A stretch of DNA of 43,957 bases from Caballeronia udeis (GTDB lineage: Bacteria; Pseudomonadota; Gammaproteobacteria; Burkholderiales; Burkholderiaceae), in contig NZ_FCOK02000082.1 of the NCBI RefSeq assembly GCF_001544555.2, positions 1 to 43,957 of the forward strand, in the 5' to 3' direction. The notes under the pieces are model-generated. The model was not told where the DNA came from. It was given only the letters and a program-made list of their open reading frames with translations, and made no database searches. Numbering within the stretch: the first letter of the stretch is position 1; each line of letters starts with the position of its first letter. This document shows, one piece after another, positions 15,078-22,786 of the stretch. The position numbers and the translations under genes were made by a program.

Positions 15078-16220
15078 ATGAACGCTACGGTCACTATTTT
15101 TCATAACGTCGTCTGGTCGCGGCACAAAGGTGCGGTGCTGTCCGCGCTGCACAACATCTCCGGGTCCGGTTCGATCAAGTATTCGATGGTTCAGATTGCC
15201 GACACCGAGCATGACCGCATCGGCTTTTCTGACGTGGACTATTCGTTCCACAGCTATCCCATGCGCAAGCTTTACAACGGCTGCTATGAAGACGTGCCAA
15301 CCTGGCGCATGACGGCCCGGCTCACGTGGGAAGTGCTGAAGGCGAAGACGGACCTGGTGGTGCTGCCGGGCTATCACCGCCCTGAGTACTGGGCGATGAT
15401 GGCCGCCTGCATCCTGACGGGCAAGCGTCGTGCCGTGTTCGTCGATTCGACCGGACGCGACCGGCCGCGCAGGATGATGACGTCCATTCCGAAGCGCGTG
15501 TTTTTCTCGCTATGCGACGGTTATTTCGGCTTCGGCGAACGCAGCCGCGAGTATTTGATGTCGCTTGGCGCGAAGCAGGAAAAGATCTTCATCCCGTGCC
15601 AGGCTGCCGCATTGCCGCGCTCGTTTTCGCCGGAGCGCGCGCTGCCGGACCGGCTGCATTACCGCGCCGGCAACAAGCCCATTTTCCTGTATGTCGGCCG
15701 TCTGTCGCCGGAGAAGGGCATTGGCACCCTGATCGATGCATTCCGCGGTTTGAAGGAACGGATTCCCGATGCAGCGCTGCGCATTGTCGGCACCGGTCCC
15801 ATGGGTGACGAACTCAAGGCGAAGGTGGCTTCAATGGGCCTGTCCGGTTCCATTACGTTCCTGGGCAGCCTGCAGGACGAACCGTTGTCCGTCGAATACT
15901 TCAGCGCTACCTGCATGGTATTGCCGAGCATGAGCGAACCTTGGGGACTGGTGGTCAACGAGGCGCTTAGTCACGGCTGTCCCTCGGTGGTGAGCGAGAG
16001 TTGCGGCTGCGTACCGGAACTGGTGATTGACGGGGTGTCGGGTTATGCGTTTCCGGCGGGCGACGTACCGGCCATGCAACGTACGATGCTCAAGTCGATC
16101 GAGGCTTTCGCCGACACGGCAGGCGCAGCGAAGCGATGCATGGACGTGATCCAGCGTTTCGATCCGCCGTCTGCCGCAGCGAACATTGCGCGGGGCTGCG
16201 CGATGATGCTCAGCGACTGA
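15078..16220 (+). CDS. Glycosyltransferase family 4
   Basis: A 380-residue GT-B fold retaining glycosyltransferase. The N-terminal half is divergent. The C-terminal half (about 190-370) shows the donor-binding domain: FLYVGRLSPEKGIGTLIDA, then the E-x7-E motif in SEPWGLVVNEALSHG, then SCGCVPELV. It probably adds one sugar to the lipid-linked repeat unit on the cytoplasmic face. Neither donor nor linkage can be read from the sequence. AGGGAT precedes the ATG by seven bases. It follows fcl by 58 bp in the same direction, so a fucosyl- or mannosyltransferase is plausible but unproven. Confidence 0.88.
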   Translation: MNATVTIFHNVVWSRHKGAVLSALHNISGSGSIKYSMVQIADTEHDRIGFSDVDYSFHSYPMRKLYNGCYEDVPTWRMTARLTWEVLKAKTDLVVLPGYHRPEYWAMMAACILTGKRRAVFVDSTGRDRPRRMMTSIPKRVFFSLCDGYFGFGERSREYLMSLGAKQEKIFIPCQAAALPRSFSPERALPDRLHYRAGNKPIFLYVGRLSPEKGIGTLIDAFRGLKERIPDAALRIVGTGPMGDELKAKVASMGLSGSITFLGSLQDEPLSVEYFSATCMVLPSMSEPWGLVVNEALSHGCPSVVSESCGCVPELVIDGVSGYAFPAGDVPAMQRTMLKSIEAFADTAGAAKRCMDVIQRFDPPSAAANIARGCAMMLSD

Positions 16221-16273
16221 CCGTGGATCCTTGCGACGGCCGATTATTAATTACAGAACCCAGAGAGGCACGC

Positions 16274-16378
16274 ATGATCACCGAAGCGCGATTGCGCGGG
16301 CGTGCTCCCGCGGCTGATGTTTCGCAAAAGTCCTTTCCGACGGCGCGTGCTCGTCCGGCGGAAGTGGAGGCACGATGA
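16274..16378 (+). CDS. Possible 34-aa coupling peptide upstream of the wcaI-like gene
   Basis: A short frame encodes 34 residues, MITEARLRGRAPAADV and onwards, rich in Arg and Ala. It has a good ribosome binding site (AGAGAGG, five bases before the ATG), better than that of the next gene. Its TGA overlaps the next ATG (ATGA). That layout suggests translational coupling: ribosomes on the small frame would open or reinitiate at the glycosyltransferase start. It has no recognisable domain and may act only through its translation. Confidence 0.4.
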   Translation: MITEARLRGRAPAADVSQKSFPTARARPAEVEAR

Positions 16379-17709
16379 GAATCCTTATCTACGGGCTCAA
16401 CTACGCGCCCGAGTTAACCGGGACAGGCAAATACACCGCCGAGATGGCGGAGGCTTTGCAGCAGCAGGGGCACGACGTTCATGTCGTGTGCGCGCCTCCG
16501 TATTATCCGGAATGGAAGATCGCGAAGGGTTATTCGGGTTCGCGCGGTTCGCGCGAAACACGCAACCAGGTGCGCGTCTGGCGTTCGCCACTGTGGGTTC
16601 CGGCCCATCCGAGCGGTCTCAAACGCATGGTCCATCTCGCTTCATTCGCGGTGGCCTCGCTGCCTGCGCTGATCATGCAGGCGTGGTGGCGCCCCGACGT
16701 CGTGATGTCGATTGCGCCGACCATGCTGAATGCGCCGGCCGCGCTCGTGCTGGCGCGTTTGATGGGCGCTGATTCGTGGCTGCATATTCAGGATTTCGAA
16801 GTAGATGCGGCGTTCGATCTCGGCTTGCTCAAGAGTGCACGCGCGGGACGCTTTGCGCGCGCGGTCGAGAGCGCACTTCTGCGCCGGTTCAACGTTGTCT
16901 CCACGATCTCGGACAAGATGGTCGAGCGCGCGATTGCGAAGGGCGTTGCCCCTTCCAGCGTGTTCCGCCTGCCGAACTGGGTGGATATCAGCACCATCTA
17001 TCCGCTCAATCGGGTGAACAAGTTTCGCGATGAACTGAACATAGCCGAGAACGCGAAGGTCGTGCTTTACTCCGGCAACATGGGGGCGAAGCAGGGCATT
17101 GAAGTGCTGGCGGGCGCGGCGGCTGCGCTGGCTGGACGCCAGGACATCGTGTTCGTGTTCTGCGGTAATGGCGCGACCAAGGCAGAACTGGAGAAGTGCT
17201 GCGAGAATTTGTCCAATTGCCGGTTCATGCCGCTGCAGCCGGTGGAGCGCCTGAACGAATTGCTCAATCTCGCCGATATCCACGTGCTCCCGCAACGCGG
17301 CGATGCGTCTGATCTCGTGATGCCGTCCAAGCTCACGGGCATGTTCGCGAGCGGCCGTGTAGTGGTGGCAATGGCGCGTCCCGGGACGGAGCTTTATAAC
17401 GTCGTGACGCCGCGCGGTGTGGTCGTGCCGCCAGAAAATGTGCAGGCTTTATCCGATGCTATCGAGATGCTCGTGGCCGATCCGGAGCGGCGTGCGATTC
17501 TCGGCGCCGAAGGCCGTGCATTCGCGGAGCTGAATTTATCGCCGGTCTGGGTGCTCGGGCGGCTGGATGAAAAGCTGCGTGTATTAAGGGGTGAAGGTGC
17601 AGCGGCACGCTTGACCGAACGCAAGGAAGCGAAGGCCGCGAGCACGGCAAGCGTGCCGTCAAAGGCGACTTCCGCAGTGACGCTGGTGGAGATCGAGAAG
17701 ATCGATTGA
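16375..17709 (+). CDS. wcaI: WcaI-like glycosyltransferase (family 4)
   Basis: The 444-residue protein begins MRILIYGLNYAPELTGTGKY and has APPYYPEWKIA near residues 41-51, the signature of the colanic acid glycosyltransferase WcaI and relatives. The middle carries VLYSGNMGAKQGIEVL and the C-terminal domain MPSKLTGMFASGRVVVA. The last 40 residues (rich in Lys, Ala, Thr, Ser) extend beyond the usual end. It acts at the cytoplasmic membrane face; the E. coli homologue belongs to a fucose-containing polymer pathway, but the exact linkage here is unknown. It overlaps the preceding 34-residue frame by 4 bp and is followed by a strong terminator, so it is probably the last gene of the core operon. 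Confidence 0.85.
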   Translation: MRILIYGLNYAPELTGTGKYTAEMAEALQQQGHDVHVVCAPPYYPEWKIAKGYSGSRGSRETRNQVRVWRSPLWVPAHPSGLKRMVHLASFAVASLPALIMQAWWRPDVVMSIAPTMLNAPAALVLARLMGADSWLHIQDFEVDAAFDLGLLKSARAGRFARAVESALLRRFNVVSTISDKMVERAIAKGVAPSSVFRLPNWVDISTIYPLNRVNKFRDELNIAENAKVVLYSGNMGAKQGIEVLAGAAAALAGRQDIVFVFCGNGATKAELEKCCENLSNCRFMPLQPVERLNELLNLADIHVLPQRGDASDLVMPSKLTGMFASGRVVVAMARPGTELYNVVTPRGVVVPPENVQALSDAIEMLVADPERRAILGAEGRAFAELNLSPVWVLGRLDEKLRVLRGEGAAARLTERKEAKAASTASVPSKATSAVTLVEIEKID

Positions 17710-17849
17710 TCATTGACTTGCTGCAACCGGAGGCGGCTTCCGGCATGGCGCAGTCAGCCCGGTGAAGCTGGCCGGGTTGCCTGCTTCACCACCTGCTTCA
17801 CTGCGCGCGTGACAGGTGTTATTCGAAGCAGGGCTAAACACAACAACAC

Positions 17850-18317
17850 TCAATACGGAGATCGATAGATCTCCGTTGTTTTTTTGCCGGCCGGCTTGAG
17901 GCCGGTCGTGCCGTACACGGACCGGGCCGCGTCTTCGGGCGTGCCGGTCGCATCCTTCACTTGTACGCGTGCACCGTGCTTCATGGCTACCGAGCCGGGC
18001 GTGACGAACGACGCGTTGGTCTGGGTCGGGTCCGCGTTGTTGGTCATCATCTTTTCAGCGGACGTGGCGGCTCCGGCGGCCTTCGCGCCGTTAGCGCCCT
18101 TAGCCCCGTTGGCGCCGGGTGCCTGGCCATAGGGATCGGCATAGCCGGCTCCATAGGTGTCAGGGCCGCCCAGCAGCTTCTCCTCGGAGGTGAAGTCGCG
18201 TGTACCTGCGTCGGCGGCTCCCGCTGCATGGGCGGAAGGCCATGCAGCGCACGCGGCGCTCGCAAGCAGCAGGGCGAGTACGCGATGAAACGAAGGTTTG
18301 CGATTGATTGATTTCAT
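17850..18317 (-). CDS. Small exported protein of unknown function
   Basis: This 155-residue protein has a clear signal peptide (VLALLLASAACAAWPSAHAA, cleavage near residue 31). The mature part is polar and low in complexity, with a GANGAKGANGAK repeat near 70-82, and it ends TTEIYRSPY. The leader predicts periplasmic or secreted location. I do not recognise a family. It lies between two polysaccharide genes on the opposite strand. Its last codons coincide with the terminator of the wcaI-like gene, which is unusual. It might be a polymer-associated or envelope protein, but nothing in the sequence proves that. Confidence 0.65.
   Translation of the reverse strand: MKSINRKPSFHRVLALLLASAACAAWPSAHAAGAADAGTRDFTSEEKLLGGPDTYGAGYADPYGQAPGANGAKGANGAKAAGAATSAEKMMTNNADPTQTNASFVTPGSVAMKHGARVQVKDATGTPEDAARSVYGTTGLKPAGKKTTEIYRSPY
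17855..17886 (+). terminator. Strong terminator of the core operon
   Basis: A perfect 9-bp stem ACGGAGATC/GATCTCCGT with a GATA tetraloop is followed by TGTTTTTTT. It lies about 145 bp beyond the wcaI-like stop, the right form to end plus-strand transcription. It sits inside the last codons of the convergent minus-strand gene. Confidence 0.85.
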
Positions 18318-18590
18318 GATGCGCTCCGAAGAATCGGCAAGTATGAAGATTGATTGTTATCCCAAAGACGGCGCGGTGTCGAGCGGTTGCCACCCCTTGT
18401 TTCAAGGTAGCAAATATTCGCGCGCAAGCTCATGCAGATACCGCCAAAAGTCTTTCCCTTGCGGCCATTAGTGGGTTGCCGCACGAGAGCGGTAAGACGT
18501 ATCGCAGATAATCCTTTCATGCGGCGCTGTGATCCAGTTTGGTTTTGCAATAAGTGCAATGCGCCGCAAAGGGCTCGGGGGCCGGCAATC

Positions 18591-19280
18591 ATGCTCAATA
18601 CAATCGACGAACCTTGCGTTGAGGACCGGGTGGCTAAAGACAAGACCACCCCCAATCAACGCGAACATCACGCTGGCCAGGCCGCAACCGAAGGCACGGC
18701 GCGCTTCAATGGCGCAAGCAGCACGGCTAGCGGCAAGGTCATCGACCTCAGTCTGGCGGGCAAGGGCAACTACGTGGCCCGGCGTGGCGTGCTGACGGAG
18801 ATCGTGTGGTTCTTTCTTGAAGCCGCGGTCATCAATAACAAGTTCATACCGGCATCGGCTGCACGTGTCTGGCTGTTGCGCCGCTTTGGCGCACGTATTG
18901 GCTCAGGTTGCCGGATGCCTCATCCGATTCGCGTGAAGGCGCCGTGGAATCTGGAGGTGGGCGACAACTGCTGGTTCGGTGTGAACGCGTGGATCTACAA
19001 CCAGGCGCTGATCCGGATCGGCTCGAATGTATGCATCTCGCAGGAAGCATTCCTCACCACCGGTTCACACGATCTCGAGAGCAACATGGATCTGCGTGTT
19101 GCGCCTATCGTGATTGAAGACGGCGTGTGGATTACATCGAGATGTGTCGTACAAATGGGCGTGACCATCGGCCGCTCGACAGTGGTAACACCGCTGTCGG
19201 TGGTACATCGGTCACTGGATGCAGAAGGCGTATATGGCGGGAATCCGGTGCGATTTATCAGAAAGCGGTTCACCGAATAG
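18591..19280 (+). CDS. wcaF: WcaF-like acetyltransferase (left-handed beta-helix)
   Basis: A 229-residue protein whose last 180 residues match the WcaF type of hexapeptide acyltransferase. A conserved N-terminal helix part (TEIVWFFLEAAVINNKFIP) is followed by hexapeptide turns (IGSGCRMPHPIRVKAPWNL, VGDNCWFGVNAWIYN, IRIGSNVCISQEAFLTTG), the catalytic-type His in GSHDLES, and the closing GNPVRFIRKRF. The family transfers acetyl from acetyl-CoA to a sugar of colanic acid. The first 45 residues are polar and possibly disordered, so the real start may be further in. The ATG at 18591 has a GGGGG run upstream. It is separated from the core operon by the terminator and the minus-strand gene, so it needs its own promoter. 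Confidence 0.85.
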   Translation: MLNTIDEPCVEDRVAKDKTTPNQREHHAGQAATEGTARFNGASSTASGKVIDLSLAGKGNYVARRGVLTEIVWFFLEAAVINNKFIPASAARVWLLRRFGARIGSGCRMPHPIRVKAPWNLEVGDNCWFGVNAWIYNQALIRIGSNVCISQEAFLTTGSHDLESNMDLRVAPIVIEDGVWITSRCVVQMGVTIGRSTVVTPLSVVHRSLDAEGVYGGNPVRFIRKRFTE

Positions 19281-19628
19281 CACCGGAACAGGGCGCCGCC
19301 GGGGAAAAAATTTGCACTGTATGCCGGGCGCGTCGACCAGCGCGCTTTTGGCTGTCTGTGCCTTTATCTTGGCGGGTGACGAAGCACGGGTCCGACGATT
19401 ATTACACGCAGGTAAGGCTTGGCACGGCTTCCTGGCTGCAAGTAATTTCGACCGAGACTCGCGTAGTGCTTCGTGGATGAAGTGGGGACCGACACCTGTC
19501 GGATGCCGGCGGCATGATGGCCGCGCGGAACAGCACCGGCAGCGAAGCGTTTCAACAACGGGTGACGACAGCGGAGAACCGAACACAACAAGTGTGCGAA
19601 CCGCTGCACACGAGAGGGAGCACGGGGA
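19281..19628. other. Intergenic gap, no gene seen
   Basis: These 348 bp lie between the acetyltransferase and the oxidoreductase. Frames crossing it have no domain or ribosome binding site. A perfect TGGCACG occurs at 19420-19426 but has no -12 element at the right distance. I see no terminator, so the two genes may share a transcript. Confidence 0.55.
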
Positions 19629-21374
19629 ATGTTCATTGACAGCCGGAATGTTGAGCAGCGCGCGGTAATTGAAACCACGGTCTGCATCATCGGGGCCGGG
19701 GTGGCCGGGATCACACTGGCGCTCGAAATGGATAAGCACGGCATAGACACTGTTCTGCTGGAGAGCGGTGGCTACAAGCCGGACGATGCCACGCGCGATC
19801 TGTATCGCGGCGAGAACGTCGGGATTCCTTACACATACGCAGATGGCAGCCGCAGCCGTTTCCTGGGCGGCAGCAGCAATTGCTGGGGCGGCTGGTGCCG
19901 TCCGCTCGATTCATGGGACTTCGAAAAGCGCGACTGGGTGAACGATAGCGGCTGGCCTTTCGGGCTCGACGAATTGCGTCCGTACTATGCCCGCACGCAT
20001 GGCTTGCTCAAGCTCGGCGAAAACAATTTCGATCCGGCCTACTGGGAAGCCGCCATTGGCCGTGACGACGTCAGGCGTCATCCGCTGCCGAGCGGCACCG
20101 TCCGCGACACGATTTCGCAGTTCAGCCCGCCGGTGCGTTTCGGCAAGGTCTACAAGGCCGTGCTCGAGCACTCGTCGCATGTGCGCGTGTTCCTCAACGC
20201 CAACGCCATGAACATTGATACCGACACCGAAGCGCGGCATGTCTCGCGTATCGAGGTCGGCACGCTGAGCGGCCGGCGTTTCACCGTGGCTGCGAAGATC
20301 TTCGTGGTGGCGACCGGCGGCATTGAAAACGCACGGTTGCTGCTTGCATCGAACAAGGTGCAGACCGAGGGCCTGGGCAATGGCAACGACCTGGTGGGCC
20401 GCTATTTCATGGACCACCCGCGCACCATGCAGGGCAGCATCAAGTTCAAGAAGCCGTGGGCGCGCAACAAGCTCTACGACATCAAGTATCACTATCAGAA
20501 TGCATCGGTCTCCGCGCACGGGCAGTTCATCTCGTCGCAATTCGCGCTGACGCAGAAGGTGCTCGAACGCGAGCGCCTGCTCAATGCACGCGTGTGGTTC
20601 TATTCGGTGTTTCGCGGTGAAAACACGGAAGGCGCCGAAGCGCTCGTGCGCTGCAAGCAGGCAGTGCTGCAGAAGGACCAGCCGGACTGGAACTTCTCGC
20701 AGGACCTGCTGACCATGGCCAGGCATCCCGTGGACACGGCTTGCTTCGGTCTTGCGCGCCTGTTGCAGCCGCGCCCGCTGATCACCGACGTCAAGTTCCA
20801 GACCATCGTGGAAGCGGAGCCTAATCGCGACAGCCGCGTGACGCTGTCGTTGCAGAAAGATGCGCTCGGCATGAACCGCGTCAAGGTGGACTGGCAACTG
20901 ACCGAGCTGGCCAAGCGCACCTTCGATCGCACGGTCACCCTGCTGGCGGAAGAAATGCAGCGAACCGGCGTGGCCGACGTGCAACTCGACGAGCCGCTGG
21001 AAGGCAAGCCGTGGCCGGCGCAACTGGAAGGCACGTGGCATCACATGGGCACGACCCGCATGCACGACTCGCCCAAGCAAGGCGTGGTCGATCGCAACTG
21101 CCAGGTGCACGGCATTAGCAATCTGTATGTAGCGGGCAGCTCTGTATTTCCGACGGTCGGCGCGAATTTTCCGACCATCACAATCGCGGCAATGACGTTG
21201 CGGCTTTCCGAGCATGTGCTGAAGGCGCTGCGGGGCGAGATTTCGCCGCTTGCGTCAGTGACGTCGATTGGCGCGGGTGCGGCAGAGCGCCGGGCGTCCG
21301 AAGACACCACCATGCCGTTCGCCGCATCGACGTTGCGCTCGCCTTCGGATCTGGCCTTCATGGCGAAGAAGTAG
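19629..21374 (+). CDS. GMC-family FAD-dependent oxidoreductase
   Basis: A 581-residue flavoprotein. The N-terminal dinucleotide-binding motif VCIIGAGVAGITLALE (about 18-33) is followed by LLESGG, the FLGGSSNCWGGW loop of GMC enzymes (about 79-90), VVATGGIENARLLL near 225, and the C-terminal TWHHMGTTRM and VGANFPTITIAA, which carry the catalytic-type histidine and FAD contacts. The family oxidises alcohol groups of sugars or other substrates, here probably in the cytoplasm as no leader is visible. Close to acyltransferase and polymerase genes, it may oxidise a sugar residue or precursor of the repeat unit. The substrate is unknown. GAGGGAG precedes the ATG, and a strong terminator follows the stop. 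Confidence 0.85.
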   Translation: MFIDSRNVEQRAVIETTVCIIGAGVAGITLALEMDKHGIDTVLLESGGYKPDDATRDLYRGENVGIPYTYADGSRSRFLGGSSNCWGGWCRPLDSWDFEKRDWVNDSGWPFGLDELRPYYARTHGLLKLGENNFDPAYWEAAIGRDDVRRHPLPSGTVRDTISQFSPPVRFGKVYKAVLEHSSHVRVFLNANAMNIDTDTEARHVSRIEVGTLSGRRFTVAAKIFVVATGGIENARLLLASNKVQTEGLGNGNDLVGRYFMDHPRTMQGSIKFKKPWARNKLYDIKYHYQNASVSAHGQFISSQFALTQKVLERERLLNARVWFYSVFRGENTEGAEALVRCKQAVLQKDQPDWNFSQDLLTMARHPVDTACFGLARLLQPRPLITDVKFQTIVEAEPNRDSRVTLSLQKDALGMNRVKVDWQLTELAKRTFDRTVTLLAEEMQRTGVADVQLDEPLEGKPWPAQLEGTWHHMGTTRMHDSPKQGVVDRNCQVHGISNLYVAGSSVFPTVGANFPTITIAAMTLRLSEHVLKALRGEISPLASVTSIGAGAAERRASEDTTMPFAASTLRSPSDLAFMAKK

Positions 21375-21433
21375 GGCGGTTCGGGTATCGGGCAGGTCTG
21401 GCTGGCTGCCCGATATTCATAGCCGATAAAAAG

Positions 21434-21472
21434 ACCCGCCGGTGGATGACTCCACGGGCGGGTTTCTTTTTT
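21434..21472. terminator. Strong bidirectional terminator
   Basis: ACCCGCC pairs with GGCGGGT, with an inner GTGGA/TCCAC stem and a TGAC loop. TTTCTTTTTT follows on the plus strand and CTTTTT on the minus strand. It lies between the convergent oxidoreductase and glycosyltransferase stops and serves both. Confidence 0.9.
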
Positions 21473-21497
21473 GCCGGGCTTTAAAAAGAAATGCGCT

Positions 21498-22691
21498 TTA
21501 CACGGTCAATGGGCGCTTCCCTACCGTACCGCCGCTGTCTCTGGCGCCGGCCTGCAACACCCGCAGCAGATCCTTCGACATGGCTTCGACCGTGAAGCGC
21601 CGATGGAAAGTCTGCATCGCCTGGGTACGCATGGCGGCCGCGAGCGACGGCTCCAGTTCAAGCCAGTGCCTGAGGCTCGATACCGTCCCGGCGACCGTAT
21701 CCGACGCCACGAAACCCGCGCCGTCCGCTTCCACTTCGCGCCAGATATTCACCTTGTCCGAGATCAGCGCCGGCAGGCCGCAGCCCAGTGCTTCAGCCAC
21801 TGCAATGCCGAAGTTCTCCTGATGTGACGGCAGGATGAATGCATCGCTTGCCTGGAACGCTCCCCACTTCATATCGCCGAGCAGCATGCCGGTCCACGTG
21901 ATGCGATCGGCAATGCCCAGTTCGACGGCGAGCTTTTGCAGCGCGGGTGTCCATTCGCCGCTGTCCGGACCGGCCATCACCAGATGCGCGGAAGGATCGA
22001 TATCGCGGATCTCGGCGAATGCCTTGACCAGCAGATCGCAGCCTTTCTTTTCGTGAATGCGGCCGAGGAACAGCAGCAGGCGCTTGGCCGCGAGTTCGGG
22101 ATACGCCGCGAGAAAGGCGTCGCGTACCGGTGCGGAAAACGCCGGTGGCGGGGTGGTGCCGAAGGCCACCACTTCCTCGTTCGCGCGATACAGCCGGAAC
22201 GATTGCCGGGCAAGCACGCGCTCTTCTTCAGCGGTGAACAACACGCGTCTCGCATCACGCAGCACGCGATATTCCGCCCACGGCCAGTACAGGGATTTCT
22301 TCAGGTGTTTGAGCGGATAGGTCCGCTTGAACCACGGGTCGAGCATGCCATGCGGGAACACGTAGTAAGGCACGTCCAGCTCGCGCAGGGCCTTCCACGC
22401 GCCATAGCTGTGGTATTGCCAGAGGCCATTGATGATCACGGCATCGAACCGCGTGGCGTGGCTCTTGAGCCAGGGCACGAGATGCGGCGTCAGGCCATAG
22501 TTGCCGCGCGACGGACCGAGCGCATGCACGGTCAGCGGGAACGCGGCGAGCCAGGGCGCGGCGGGGTCGTCGAGCGTGACGACTTCCACTTCGTGGCCGA
22601 GCGCCGTCATGTCGACGCCGCTTTGCCGGACGCCTTCGGTCGGACCGCCCGCACGCGGGTCGATGGTCGATAACAGATGCAGGATCTTCAT
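21498..22691 (-). CDS. Glycosyltransferase family 4
   Basis: The 397-residue GT-B enzyme begins MKILHLLSTIDPRAGGPTEG, an acceptor-domain N-terminus common in exopolysaccharide glycosyltransferases. Further on are FPHGMLDPW (about 113-121), LLLFLGRIHEKKGCDLLVKA (about 230-249) and the E-x7-E donor motif in HQENFGIAVAEALGCGLPA. It transfers a sugar from a nucleotide donor to the growing unit at the membrane; donor and linkage are not readable. It lies downstream of the Wzy-like gene on the same strand (95-bp gap with a repeat and hairpin), forming a two-gene minus-strand unit inside the island. Confidence 0.88.
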   Translation of the reverse strand: MKILHLLSTIDPRAGGPTEGVRQSGVDMTALGHEVEVVTLDDPAAPWLAAFPLTVHALGPSRGNYGLTPHLVPWLKSHATRFDAVIINGLWQYHSYGAWKALRELDVPYYVFPHGMLDPWFKRTYPLKHLKKSLYWPWAEYRVLRDARRVLFTAEEERVLARQSFRLYRANEEVVAFGTTPPPAFSAPVRDAFLAAYPELAAKRLLLFLGRIHEKKGCDLLVKAFAEIRDIDPSAHLVMAGPDSGEWTPALQKLAVELGIADRITWTGMLLGDMKWGAFQASDAFILPSHQENFGIAVAEALGCGLPALISDKVNIWREVEADGAGFVASDTVAGTVSSLRHWLELEPSLAAAMRTQAMQTFHRRFTVEAMSKDLLRVLQAGARDSGGTVGKRPLTV

Positions 22692-22737
22692 TGAGGGGCG
22701 TCGCTTGGGTGATTGATCGGTGGAGCGATGCGGGTCA

Positions 22738-22757
22738 ATATGGATCGATATGGATCG
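22738..22757. repeat. Two direct copies of ATATGGATCG
   Basis: The 10-bp unit is repeated exactly at 22738-22747 and 22748-22757 in the short gap between the Wzy-like gene and the glycosyltransferase gene. It is probably a replication-slippage duplication. Confidence 0.6.
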
Positions 22758-22759
22758 TC

Positions 22760-22780
22760 AGCCGGCCACCCGGGCCGGCT
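22760..22780 (-). promoter_or_regulatory. Hairpin just after the wzy stop
   Basis: AGCCGGCC and GGCCGGCT form a perfect 8-bp stem with a 5-base loop, ending 6 bp from the polymerase stop. No T run follows on the minus strand. It may protect the 3' end of the polymerase message or partly reduce transcription into the glycosyltransferase gene. Confidence 0.4.
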
Positions 22781-22786
22781 CGATCT

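Noticed and set aside
19420..19426. Perfect TGGCACG, a sigma-54 -24 element, upstream of the oxidoreductase
   Set aside because: No TTGC-like -12 element at the required spacing; the next TGCA is several bases too far.
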